Assembly: GCA_029867005.1 (NCBI GenBank)
Contig: CP123443.1
Span: 496,001-560,000, forward strand
From: Candidatus Haliotispira prima
Lineage (GTDB): Bacteria > Spirochaetota > Spirochaetia > SP-2023
DNA length: 64,000 nucleotides
Direction: 5' to 3'
Part shown: piece after piece, positions 19,316 through 28,141 of the stretch
Layout of the letters: every line of letters starts with the position of its first letter
Position numbering within the stretch: position 1 is the first letter of the stretch
Notes under the pieces: model-generated
What the model saw: only the letters and a program-made list of their open reading frames with translations
What the model was told of the DNA's origin: nothing
Databases searched by the model: none
Made by a program: the position numbers and the translations under genes

Positions 19316-19774
19316 TTAATCAAACCGGTAGCCGCAAACATCTGTGACTCTGGAGAAGGGACAGGGGCGGCCACTCTCCAGGGCGGCCACGCAGATATTG
19401 GCCTGCAATACCTGTTCCTCAGCGGGGTTCTCTTGTCGGCCTGCGGCGGCCTCGGCCGGTTTGACAATGGTCTGTTCAAAAATCAGGCGGAACCGGCCCT
19501 GTAAGGCAAAGGACGTGTGTATGGCAAAACGGTCCTGCGGCCGGAGCGGCCGCAGGTAGCGCAACCGGGCTTCGGCCACAACCAAGTCGATGCCTTGGCG
19601 GCTGAGCCGGGGTACACTGAAGTGCTGCCTGATGGTCCAATGGCGGGCATGTTCCAGGTAGTTCAGGTACACCGAATTGTTGACAACTCCCTGGTAGTCG
19701 CACTCGTAGTCACGGACTTCGAATTCCAAAATCCAGGCTTGTTGCGGTGATTGCTTGTCCAATTGCTTCTTCAT
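19316..19774 (-). CDS. Hotdog-fold acyl-CoA thioesterase (YbgC/4HBT-like)
   Basis: 152 aa. The signature D-x-QGVVNNSVYLNYLEHAR near residues 23-42 matches the YbgC/4-hydroxybenzoyl-CoA thioesterase active-site helix; the Asp usually found at the D-x-x-G position is present. The substrate is unknown, a short- or aromatic acyl-CoA by family. ATG 19774 is used; the open frame extends 26 codons upstream over the end of miaB. The start lies 16 bases after the miaB stop, so the pair is an operon. A C-terminal insert (EAAAGRQENPAEEQ) lengthens the beta sheet region. Confidence 0.85.
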   Translation of the reverse strand: MKKQLDKQSPQQAWILEFEVRDYECDYQGVVNNSVYLNYLEHARHWTIRQHFSVPRLSRQGIDLVVAEARLRYLRPLRPQDRFAIHTSFALQGRFRLIFEQTIVKPAEAAAGRQENPAEEQVLQANICVAALESGRPCPFSRVTDVCGYRFD

Positions 19775-19790
19775 AGGCCGTCTTGGTGCT

Positions 19791-21182
19791 CTAGTGCAGC
19801 ATCTGGCCCCACAGGGTTCGGCCGCGCAGCTCTTGGGTTTGGACCCGGACAAAGGTGTTGGTCAGATTCTGATTCCGGCGTTGAATCTCCTGCGGTATCG
19901 GAAAGATCACCATTTGGTTGTACTCATTGCGGCACAACAGCTCATCGGACTTCTGCTTGGAAGGGCCTTCAACCAGTACTTCCTCTGTCAGGCCCACCCG
20001 TTTGTGCAAGTTTTCCAAGGTAATGCGGTCCTGGATTTGTTGCAGGCGGTAGAGCCGTTCTTTTTGCACTTCTTCCGGGATGAGGTCATCCCGGTCAAAG
20101 GCCGGGGTTCCGGGTATCGGGTTGTAGTAGTAGGTAAAGGCAGAGTCGTAGCGCACCTCTTCCACATAGTCGAGCAGCATTTGCAGGTCGTCTTCGGTCT
20201 CGCCGGCAAAGCCGACCATGAGGTCTGCCGTCAGACTGACATCGGGCACGGCGCGGCGCAGGCGCAGCACCAAACTGCGGTACCACTGTAGGGTGTAGCC
20301 CCGGTTCATATCTTCCAGTACCCGGTCGGAGGCATGTTGCAGGGGCAGGTGCACGTGATTGCAAATGCGTTTGTCGCCGGCAATCAATTCGATAAATTCA
20401 TCGCCGAAGTCGGTGGGGTGGGGGGTGATGAAACGGATGCGCGGGATGTCGGTTTCGCGCAGCAGAATGCGCAGCAGCTCGTTGAAGTCTGTGCCCTCAT
20501 GATTGTAAGAGTTGACGTTTTGGCCGATCAGGGTGATGTCCTTATAGCCTTTTTGTTGCTGCTGCTGTGCTTCGGCCAGAACTTCGGCCGCCGGGCGCGA
20601 GACTTCTTTGCCCCGGACAAAGGGAATGATGCAGTAGCTGCAAAAATTATCGCAGCCGTGCATGATGGGGATCATACCCTGCACCGAGTTGTGGCTGCTG
20701 TGGTCTTTGAAGAAGCTGTACTCTTCTTTTTTTAGCACTTTTTGTTTGAGTATTTCGGGTGTGGGCAGGCCGGTTTGTTTTGCCGGGAGCTTGCTTTGAG
20801 GCCCGGCCTGAGCCGTGCCGAAGTTTTCGGCAATGATGGCGGGTATTTGGTCTTTGGCCATGGAGCCCACCACATGGTCTACCGCCGGGCAGCGTTGGGG
20901 GATATCCTCTTCCAGACGTTCGGCCATGCAGCCCATTACGATCAGGCAGAAGTTGCGGTGCTGCTTCATGGCGGAGAAGTGTATTAGCCGGCTCCACAGA
21001 CGGTTTTCGGCACTGATGCGCACCGAGCAGCTATTGAGGATGACGGCTTGGGCCGCATCCTCACCCGGAGCCTGTTGCCAGCCCATGTGTGCCAGATCAT
21101 TTTCCAGGGCGTTGGCTTCGGCCAAATTCATTTGGCAGCCGTAGTTCTCAATCCAAAAAGTCTTGTCCAGCGTTTCTAACAT
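19791..21182 (-). CDS. miaB: tRNA-2-methylthio-N6-dimethylallyladenosine synthase
   Basis: 463 aa, standard length. Radical-SAM methylthiotransferase acting on i6A37 of tRNAs that read UNN codons. Three domains: UPF0004, with the auxiliary-cluster cysteines in NYGCQMN, NSCSVR and MGCMAER; radical SAM, with CDNFCSYC near residue 175 followed by PFVRGKEVSRP; and a C-terminal TRAM domain from about residue 390. The PFVRGKEVSRP stretch and absence of an MTTase extension favour MiaB over RimO or MtaB. ATG 21182 has GGAG 7 bases upstream; a longer frame upstream lacks family similarity. Confidence 0.93.
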   Translation of the reverse strand: MLETLDKTFWIENYGCQMNLAEANALENDLAHMGWQQAPGEDAAQAVILNSCSVRISAENRLWSRLIHFSAMKQHRNFCLIVMGCMAERLEEDIPQRCPAVDHVVGSMAKDQIPAIIAENFGTAQAGPQSKLPAKQTGLPTPEILKQKVLKKEEYSFFKDHSSHNSVQGMIPIMHGCDNFCSYCIIPFVRGKEVSRPAAEVLAEAQQQQQKGYKDITLIGQNVNSYNHEGTDFNELLRILLRETDIPRIRFITPHPTDFGDEFIELIAGDKRICNHVHLPLQHASDRVLEDMNRGYTLQWYRSLVLRLRRAVPDVSLTADLMVGFAGETEDDLQMLLDYVEEVRYDSAFTYYYNPIPGTPAFDRDDLIPEEVQKERLYRLQQIQDRITLENLHKRVGLTEEVLVEGPSKQKSDELLCRNEYNQMVIFPIPQEIQRRNQNLTNTFVRVQTQELRGRTLWGQMLH

Positions 21183-21323
21183 AGAGAGGCTCCAATATTT
21201 TTCGTTTAGATTCGGAAATAAAGCGGCAAAAATCAGTGGCAAAAGTACAACTGCGAACGGGGTCGGGGGGAGAGTCGGCCGGCAAGGTTAGTTGACAAGG
21301 TTAGCCGGAAGGGTTAAACAGTT

Positions 21324-22322
21324 TTAGGGTAGCCATTGTCGTGCTTCACCAAGTATTTGTTCCATCGTGTTGTGTACATCCTCGTGCTGCCGCCGCAGCT
21401 CAAGGCGGTGGCACAGTGCCGCCGGGGCCAGGAGCAGTAAGTCCTGATCAATGACGTAGCTGCGGCCGCAGCACAGGGCGTAGGCTTTGGCACAAGAGAG
21501 CCACATCAGCACTCCGCGCGTGGAAACGCCCAGGCGTATGGCGGGGGAGTCGCGCGTCAGGCGCGCGACCCGGACGGCCCACTCTTCCAATTTTGGGTTG
21601 CAGTAGATTTGGCCGGCCAAGTGTTTCAGACCTGAAATATCAGCGACAGAGAGGGCGGGCCCGAAGCCGGGCAGGTGACGGCGGGCGGGATCCTCGCGCA
21701 GGACTTCCAGCTCGTGTTCCAAGTCCGGATAGCCGATGCTGAGTTGCAGGCTGAAGCGGTCCATCTGGGCCTTGGGCAGCAGGTAGGTACCCGCCATTTC
21801 GATTGGATTCTGGGTGGCGATAACCCAGAACGGCCCTTGCAGGAGATGGGTTTGCCGGCTTATCGTGACCTGTTGCTCGGCCATGACTTCCAACAGGGCC
21901 GACTGCACTTTGGGCGTGGCGCGGTTGATCTCATCGGCGAGCAGCAGGTTGCAGAATATCGGGCCGGGGTGGAACTCAAAGTTGTGGGTATCGGGCCGCC
22001 ATACTTCCACGCCGGTGACATCGTAGGGCAGCAGGTCGGGGGTGAATTGGATGCGGCTGTAGCGGCAGCCCGCTTCTTGTTTGTCTTGGGGGCCATCAGC
22101 GTTGCCGCCGATGGCCCGGGCCAAGGCTTTGGCCAGCGTGGTTTTACCCACGCCGGGCATGTCTTCCAGCAGTACGTGACCGCCGGAGAGCATACAGGCT
22201 ACGACCTTTTGGAGCACTTCGCGCTTGCCGCGAATCACTTCTTCCAAGTGGTCGAGCAGTCGCCGGATGTCCTCTCCTCCCTGTCGGCATTGGCTATCTA
22301 AGCTATCTGTCGCTTCATTCAT
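21324..22322 (-). CDS. MoxR-family AAA+ ATPase
   Basis: 332 aa. Walker A in EDMPGVGKTTLAKA near residue 55, Walker B in LLLADEINRATPKVQ near residue 122, sensor 1 in IATQNPIEMAGTYLLPKAQ and an arginine-finger region after it, all typical of MoxR chaperone-like ATPases. These normally work with a DUF58/VWA partner to activate or assemble protein complexes, but no such gene is beside it. It is divergent from purD; the 217-base gap between them must hold both promoters. The ATG begins a double ATGAATGAA, and the frame upstream is unrelated to the family. Confidence 0.9.
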   Translation of the reverse strand: MNEATDSLDSQCRQGGEDIRRLLDHLEEVIRGKREVLQKVVACMLSGGHVLLEDMPGVGKTTLAKALARAIGGNADGPQDKQEAGCRYSRIQFTPDLLPYDVTGVEVWRPDTHNFEFHPGPIFCNLLLADEINRATPKVQSALLEVMAEQQVTISRQTHLLQGPFWVIATQNPIEMAGTYLLPKAQMDRFSLQLSIGYPDLEHELEVLREDPARRHLPGFGPALSVADISGLKHLAGQIYCNPKLEEWAVRVARLTRDSPAIRLGVSTRGVLMWLSCAKAYALCCGRSYVIDQDLLLLAPAALCHRLELRRQHEDVHNTMEQILGEARQWLP

Positions 22323-22539
22323 AGGGTTGGTCTTCCTGTCTGTCCGGCGGCGGAGCCTTGCTGCGCCGGGCAGTGTGTGGTTGCATCCGAGGGCGGAAAA
22401 GTGCGCGTAAGGCAAGTTTGGGGATTGTAATGGAAAGATCAGTTCGCGCCTACAGCCACTATCTCCGGGTGTGTTCGGCCAGGTTTGGGCACTGTTCCCG
22501 GTCTGGTTATCGGGGGGGACTATCAGTATACTGCCTGCC

Positions 22540-23871
22540 ATGAAAAAAATTCTCCTTGTCGGCGGCGGTGGCCGCGAGCATGCCATTGCCCACAGTATTG
22601 TGACGGGCAGCCCGAATGCCGAGATTCTGTTCTGTCAGGACTGCGCCATTCCCCGGCTGTTGGCCGGGGCTCGCTTGTCCCTCGGTACGCCATTGGAAGT
22701 GGCTCAGCGTGAAGCTGTCGATCTGGTCATTGTCGGGCCGGAGGCCCCTTTGGTTGCGGGGCTGGTCGATGAGCTGGAGACGGCGGGGTTGACAGTTTTC
22801 GGCCCGCCGCAGGCGGCGGCCCGCTTAGAAGGCAGCAAGTCCTTTGCCAAAAGTTTTATGGGGCAATACGGTGTGCGCACCGCAGCCTGCGAAGTGTTTG
22901 AGGAAGGCAAGGCCGCTGCGGCCTTGCAGTATCTGGAACAACTGGACGAGGCCGATTTTCCCATTGTGTTGAAAGCGGATGGTCTGGCCGCAGGCAAGGG
23001 TGTGCTGATTTGCGAGCAGCGCGAAACCGCGCTGCAAGGCATCCGGAGTCTCATGGAGGACCGAATCTTTGAGGGTGCCGGTGCTACGGTGGTTATCGAA
23101 GAGTATTTGCAGGGCTTCGAGGCTTCGGTGCTGGCCTTCTGTGACGGCAACAGCATTCGACCAATGCCGGGTGCCAAAGACCACAAGAAGATCTTTGAAG
23201 GTGAGCGCGGGGAAAATACCGGCGGCATGGGCTGTGTGGCACCGCATCCCATGTTCCGGGAGGGTTCGGTCCTGTGGGAGGATTTTGAGCAAAACATTTT
23301 GCAAACGACTTTGCAAGGTATCCGGGATCGCGGTTGGGACTTTTGCGGTATCATCTTTTTTGGCCTGATAATACAGGATGAGCAATGCTACCTGTTGGAA
23401 TACAACATGCGCTTTGGTGACCCGGAGGCCCAGACGGTGCTGCCCCTGCTCGACACCCCGCTGTTGGATATTGTGCAGTCCTGTTTGATGGGCCGTTTGG
23501 CCGAGCAGGAAATCCGCTGGAAAGATCAGTCGAGTTGCACGGTGGTGGCCGCTGCCGAACACTATCCTCGGAGTCCGGTTGCCGGGGACCTGATAGAAGG
23601 GCTGCAAGTTTTGCCGCAACAAGCTGGGCCGCAACAAGCTGCGCCGGAGAAAATGGAGACAGGGCCTTCTTCCCGGCTGTATTTGGCCGGGACTTGTCAC
23701 AAAGAGGGCGGGTTTTACACGGCCGGAGGCCGGGTGCTGGCTTGGAATGCCACGGCCCCGGACTTGGAGCAGGCCCGCTTCGAAGCCTATCGCAAACTGG
23801 AGGCTCATCCTTTCCGGGCCATGCAGTACCGCCGGGACATCGGTGGCCCGATTGTGGAGCTGAAAAAATGA
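22540..23871 (+). CDS. purD: Phosphoribosylamine--glycine ligase (GAR synthetase)
   Basis: 443 aa. ATP-dependent ligation of glycine to phosphoribosylamine, the second step of purine synthesis. ATP-grasp enzyme: LVGGGGREHAIAHS at the N-terminus, KADGLAAGKGV near residue 145, GENTGGMGCVAPHP near residue 230 and the metal-binding EYNMRFGDPEAQ near residue 288. A micro-repeat insert lies near residues 360-375 (PQQAGPQQAAPE). ATG 22540 begins the conserved MKKILLVGG; it lacks a clear ribosome site. No other pur gene is present. It overlaps glf by 4 bases (ATGA), so it heads a cell-surface sugar operon. Confidence 0.94.
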   Translation: MKKILLVGGGGREHAIAHSIVTGSPNAEILFCQDCAIPRLLAGARLSLGTPLEVAQREAVDLVIVGPEAPLVAGLVDELETAGLTVFGPPQAAARLEGSKSFAKSFMGQYGVRTAACEVFEEGKAAAALQYLEQLDEADFPIVLKADGLAAGKGVLICEQRETALQGIRSLMEDRIFEGAGATVVIEEYLQGFEASVLAFCDGNSIRPMPGAKDHKKIFEGERGENTGGMGCVAPHPMFREGSVLWEDFEQNILQTTLQGIRDRGWDFCGIIFFGLIIQDEQCYLLEYNMRFGDPEAQTVLPLLDTPLLDIVQSCLMGRLAEQEIRWKDQSSCTVVAAAEHYPRSPVAGDLIEGLQVLPQQAGPQQAAPEKMETGPSSRLYLAGTCHKEGGFYTAGGRVLAWNATAPDLEQARFEAYRKLEAHPFRAMQYRRDIGGPIVELKK

Positions 23872-25028
23872 AACATAACTACCACTACCTTTTGGTCGGT
23901 GCCGGATTCTTTTCCTGTACCTTTGCCTATCTGGCCCGACAGCGTGGCCTGCGTGTGCTGATCATTGACCGCAGGCCCCACATCGCGGGGAACACCTATA
24001 CGGAAGACCGGGACGGCATCATGGTGCACAAGTACGGTGCCCATATTTTCCACACTTCGTCCAAGCCCATTTGGGACTTTGTGCGGCAGTTTGCCGAGTT
24101 TAACGGCTATATCAACAGCCCGGTGGCGAACTATCGGGGCAGTCTCTACAACCTGCCTTTTAATATGAACACCTTTTATGGGCTCTGGGGTTGCCGCACG
24201 CCGCAGGAAGCCCGCCGCAAGCTGGAAGAGCAGTGCAGCTCCGAGCAGTTGCACCGGGCCCCGGAGAATCTGGAAGAGCAGGCCCTGCAATTGGTGGGCC
24301 GCGACATCTACGAAAAATTGATCAAAGGCTACACCGAAAAGCAGTGGGGCCGGGCCTGTACCGAGTTGCCGGCCTTTATCATTCGCCGCCTGCCACTGCG
24401 TTTTACCTTTGATAACAACTATTTTAAAGACCCCTATCAGGGTATTCCCGGTTCGGCCTCCGGCGGTTACAGCGGTATCTGTGCGCAATTGGCCGCCGGG
24501 GCCGAATTGAAATTGGGTCTGGACTTTCTGGCAGAGCGGGACTCGCTGCAAAACATGGCCCGGCGCATTATTTACACGGGTATGATAGATGAGTATTTCG
24601 GCTACAGTGAGGGCCGGCTCGACTATCGTTCCCTGGACTTCCGTACCAAGACCCTGCAAACCGATAACTTTCAGGGCAACGCGGTGGTGAACTACACCGA
24701 TGCGGAAATACCCTACACCCGTATCATCGAACACAAGCACTTTGACATTGGCAGCAAGGCTATAGATTTGCCCCAAACGGTGGTGACTTGGGAGTATCCC
24801 CAAGAGTTTGGTCCGGGCACCGAGCCGTTTTATCCGGTGAATGATCAGCCGAATCAAGCCTTGTTGCAAAAGTACCGGGATCTGGCGGCCCGGCAGTCGG
24901 GCCGGGAAGAGGTCTACTTTGCCGGCCGTTTGGGCTCCTACAAGTATTTTGATATGGATCAGGTCATTGCCGAGGCCATGACGCTGTTTCAGAAACTGGA
25001 AGGCGGCCCCAAGCTTTTACAGGACTGA
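23868..25028 (+). CDS. glf: UDP-galactopyranose mutase
   Basis: 386 aa. FAD-dependent conversion of UDP-galactopyranose to UDP-galactofuranose, the donor for galactofuranose in surface glycans. Seen: the Rossmann motif VGAGFFSCTFA, the FAD loop RRPHIAGNTYTE, KYGAHIFHTS with the active-site His region, NLPFNMNTFYGLWG, KGYTEKQWGR near residue 148, and GRLGSYKYFDMDQVI at the C-terminus. Translation is likely coupled to purD through the ATGA overlap. Its presence predicts galactofuranose-containing polysaccharide or glycolipid in this organism. Confidence 0.95.
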   Translation: MKHNYHYLLVGAGFFSCTFAYLARQRGLRVLIIDRRPHIAGNTYTEDRDGIMVHKYGAHIFHTSSKPIWDFVRQFAEFNGYINSPVANYRGSLYNLPFNMNTFYGLWGCRTPQEARRKLEEQCSSEQLHRAPENLEEQALQLVGRDIYEKLIKGYTEKQWGRACTELPAFIIRRLPLRFTFDNNYFKDPYQGIPGSASGGYSGICAQLAAGAELKLGLDFLAERDSLQNMARRIIYTGMIDEYFGYSEGRLDYRSLDFRTKTLQTDNFQGNAVVNYTDAEIPYTRIIEHKHFDIGSKAIDLPQTVVTWEYPQEFGPGTEPFYPVNDQPNQALLQKYRDLAARQSGREEVYFAGRLGSYKYFDMDQVIAEAMTLFQKLEGGPKLLQD

Positions 25029-25046
25029 TTTTTTCTGTATGATGCT

Positions 25047-26354
25047 GTGGAAATGAGCACTATGGCGAGTACTACGGCGGAGACAGAGGCACAGCAACCG
25101 GCCATTTCGGTGATCGTTCCGATATATGATGTGGAAGAATGCCTGGAGCGTACCTTACAGTCCGTGCTGGAGCAGAGCTTTGGCGATTGGGAACTGATTC
25201 TCGTTGACGATGCCTCCGGTGACGGTTCGCTCGAAATTGCCCGCTCATTTGAACGAAAAGATGCGCGTGTAAGGGTATTTTCTCTGCCGCAGAACAGCCC
25301 CGGCGGGGCTGCCACTCCTTCCAATATTGGGCTGAAACACGCTAAGGGCAAGTACGTTGCCTTCCTCGACAGCGATGATCTTTATTTCCCGGATTTTCTG
25401 GAAACGCTGTACCGGCATTCCGAGATATTTGAAAATGTCGATGTCGCTATGGTCCGCTATCAGATTTACTATTTGGACAAGGACAGGGAACAGGTTTGTT
25501 ATCCGGATGCCTGGAGTTGGCTGAATCTGATTCACCCCAAGTTGGGTTCCCGGCACCAGAGGCAGAAGGTGCGCTATGTCCGCCTGGACCGGACCCGTTC
25601 CTGTATTCGCCACCGGGACAGGGGCCGGGCCTGGAGCAGGGTACAGGCGTTTCATTTGTTTTCCGGCCTGAGCGTGGTGCCTTGGCGCAAACTGTACCGC
25701 CGGGACTTCCTGTTACAGCACAAGATCCGGTTTCCCGAAGGCGAATATTTTTTTGAAGATATTCCTTTGCACTGGATTGTCTGTAGCCGGGCCAACAACA
25801 TTTTGCTGTGCGATACGGTCGCTTACCGGCACAATATTGGCCGTCAGGGCCAGACCGTTTCGGAGGCCAGGGACAAACAGGTCTATGCCAAGTTGTTTCA
25901 GTCTGAGCGGGTACTGGACTACTTGTTGTCCGCTTTGGAAAAAAATCAGTTGGGCGAAGGCGCGAGATTTTATTTGCTGCTTTGGCTGCGCAGTCTGTTG
26001 CAAACATTCTGCTATGGTTTGCGTTTGTCCGGGCTGAAACAGTGGCAGGTATTCTATCTGGAAACGGAGGCTATGCTGCGTCGCCGCATTCGGGCCAACC
26101 CCAAACTGGCGGCCTTCATTCGGCCCCTGTACGGACTCCGGATTTCGGACACGTTCCACCTGCGTTTAGATATCCTCGAAATTATTGCTTGGCAGTTGTT
26201 TACATCCGGAATCCTGAAAAAACGTGATGGGACAGACGGCTGCGGCAAGTTTGTCACCGCTTATTTGGCGGTGCTGTGCTTTCCCCTGACAGGGTATGGG
26301 CACGCCATGCGCAACCGGTTGCGTTATTTGGCAAGCAAATTCCGCTCGGGTTGA
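25047..26354 (+). CDS. Family 2 glycosyltransferase
   Basis: Up to 435 aa. GT-A fold: ISVIVPIYDVEECLERTLQS at the N-terminus, LILVDDASGDGS near residue 48 and the metal-binding FLDSDDLYFPDF near residue 112. The C-terminal 230 residues are less conserved and may bind the acceptor or membrane. Probably transfers a sugar, possibly galactofuranose given the glf neighbour, during surface-glycan assembly at the inner membrane. Three candidate starts lie close together (GTG 25047, ATG 25053, ATG 25062), none with a strong ribosome site, so the first residues are uncertain. The MBOAT gene starts 14 bases after its stop. Confidence 0.87.
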   Translation: MEMSTMASTTAETEAQQPAISVIVPIYDVEECLERTLQSVLEQSFGDWELILVDDASGDGSLEIARSFERKDARVRVFSLPQNSPGGAATPSNIGLKHAKGKYVAFLDSDDLYFPDFLETLYRHSEIFENVDVAMVRYQIYYLDKDREQVCYPDAWSWLNLIHPKLGSRHQRQKVRYVRLDRTRSCIRHRDRGRAWSRVQAFHLFSGLSVVPWRKLYRRDFLLQHKIRFPEGEYFFEDIPLHWIVCSRANNILLCDTVAYRHNIGRQGQTVSEARDKQVYAKLFQSERVLDYLLSALEKNQLGEGARFYLLLWLRSLLQTFCYGLRLSGLKQWQVFYLETEAMLRRRIRANPKLAAFIRPLYGLRISDTFHLRLDILEIIAWQLFTSGILKKRDGTDGCGKFVTAYLAVLCFPLTGYGHAMRNRLRYLASKFRSG

Positions 26355-26368
26355 TCCGCTCCTTATTC

Positions 26369-28060
26369 ATGCTGTTTCCTACTATATCTTTTGTCCTGTT
26401 TTTTACGGTCATCTTTCTCGTCTATTGGGCGTGCGTCCATTGCCGTTCGTTTCTGGGCGGGGTTCCGGCCAATCATTTGCGCAAGTTTGTGCTGCTGTTG
26501 GCCAGCTATGTCTTTTACGGTATTTGGGATTGGCGTTTTCTGCCGTTGTTGGTCGGCAGTACATTGCTGAACTACCTTTTTGCCCGCATTCTGCTTTATA
26601 TCCGCCAAATGCAGACGAGTTTGGAGCGGGTGAAGCTGCCTCCGCCCCCGTCCTCATCCTCGCCCTCATCCTCGCCGGATGTCAAAGATGTCAAAGAGGG
26701 CAGGGGGCAGCATCTCCGGGAGGAGGAAGCCGGGATTTTGCAGTTGCAAGCCAGGGCCAAGCTGGTGTTGGTGTTGGCCATTGTTTTGAACTTGGCCTGC
26801 CTGGTGCTTTTCAAATATGCAAACTGGCTGTTGGTCAATTTGAATACTCTGCTCCATGCCTTGCACTTGCCGCTGCTTTTCAGCCGGACGACTATTATTT
26901 TGCCGCTCGGCATTTCTTTTTTTACTTTTCAGAACCTCAGTTTTCTGATTGATATTTATCGCCGCAAGCTGCGGCAGAGTGGTTCTTACATTGACTACAG
27001 CCTGTATATTGCGTTTTTCCCGCAATTGATCGCCGGCCCGATTGTTCGGGCCGGCAGTATTCTGCCCCAGCTACAGAGGCTGCCCAACCCGCAAAACATC
27101 TATTTGAGCGATGCTTTCACCCGGATTTTTATGGGCTTGGTCAAAAAGGTCTTTATCGCCGGTACTTTGAGCAGCAGTTTTGTCGACCCGATCTTTTTGG
27201 TGCCTTCCGATTATTCGAGTTTGGAATTGTTGCTGGCGGCCTATGCCTATAGCGTAGTTATTTATTGTGATTTCAGTGCTTACAGCGATATGGCCGTTGG
27301 TTTGGGTCTGCTTTGCGGTATCCGGCTGATGGAGAATTTTAACCGGCCTTACGCCCGGAGTTCCTTACAGGATTTTTGGCGAAATTGGCATATTTCGCTG
27401 TCTACCTGGTTGCGTGATTATTTGTATATACCGCTGGGGGGTGGCCGCAAGGGCAATCATTATATGAATATCATTGTCACGATGCTGTTGGGCGGTTTGT
27501 GGCATGGGGCCTCGTCCACTTTTTTGCTCTGGGGTGGCCTGCACGGGGCGGCAATCAGTATTGAGCATTTGATCCGCCGCCGCCGGGCCTCTTCTCTTGA
27601 GGGTATAAGTATGAACAGAGGTGTAAGCATGAATACGGATGTGAGCATCAGGCCGGGTATGAGCATCAGGCCGGGCATGGGTATAAGTTCGGGCATAGAT
27701 GTGGACGAGGGGTGGCGGAGCAGGTTGCGCCGTGTTTTGGGCTGGTTGTACAGTTTCCATTTTGTGACTTTGGCTTGGATTCTGTTCCGTTCTCCGGACT
27801 TTTCTGTCGCCGGTGCTTATTTTGCCAAACTGCTGAGTTTTGATTTTTCTGTGGCCGGCAGTCTGAGCAATATGGTCCTCATTGCCATTTTTCTGGGGCT
27901 GCTGCCACAGATATTACTGCCCGGCCTGAGTGCTTTGTTCACAAAGACCATGGACACTTTGCCCATTGTCGCTCAGATATTTGTCTTTGCCTGTAGTGTG
28001 GCTCTGTTGCAAGTGGTTTTGCCCGATGGCATTGCACCCTTTATTTATTATCAGTTTTGA
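26369..28060 (+). CDS. MBOAT-family membrane O-acyltransferase (AlgI/DltB-like)
   Basis: 563 aa, about 11-12 hydrophobic segments. Family motifs are clear: DFWRNWHISLSTWLRDYLYIPLGG near residues 335-358, and the catalytic His in LLGGLWHGASSTFLLWGGLHG near residue 375. AlgI/DltB relatives acylate extracellular polysaccharides, so with glf and the GT2 gene it probably O-acetylates the surface glycan. Two in-frame repeat inserts stand out: a Pro/Ser stretch near residues 92-110 with a doubled 12-base unit and a doubled DVK unit, and a Met/Gly/Ser stretch near residues 412-445 (SMNRGVSMNTDVSIRPGM...) made of near-identical 7-residue units. Start ATG 26369 is 14 bases after the GT2 stop. Confidence 0.9.
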   Translation: MLFPTISFVLFFTVIFLVYWACVHCRSFLGGVPANHLRKFVLLLASYVFYGIWDWRFLPLLVGSTLLNYLFARILLYIRQMQTSLERVKLPPPPSSSSPSSSPDVKDVKEGRGQHLREEEAGILQLQARAKLVLVLAIVLNLACLVLFKYANWLLVNLNTLLHALHLPLLFSRTTIILPLGISFFTFQNLSFLIDIYRRKLRQSGSYIDYSLYIAFFPQLIAGPIVRAGSILPQLQRLPNPQNIYLSDAFTRIFMGLVKKVFIAGTLSSSFVDPIFLVPSDYSSLELLLAAYAYSVVIYCDFSAYSDMAVGLGLLCGIRLMENFNRPYARSSLQDFWRNWHISLSTWLRDYLYIPLGGGRKGNHYMNIIVTMLLGGLWHGASSTFLLWGGLHGAAISIEHLIRRRRASSLEGISMNRGVSMNTDVSIRPGMSIRPGMGISSGIDVDEGWRSRLRRVLGWLYSFHFVTLAWILFRSPDFSVAGAYFAKLLSFDFSVAGSLSNMVLIAIFLGLLPQILLPGLSALFTKTMDTLPIVAQIFVFACSVALLQVVLPDGIAPFIYYQF

Positions 28061-28141
28061 ACAGACTGTGGCCCTGGTGTGGCCTTCTTGTGGCTCCCGT
28101 GTTAGCCCTCTTGTGATTTTCTGCGGGGAGTACATCCCGTT

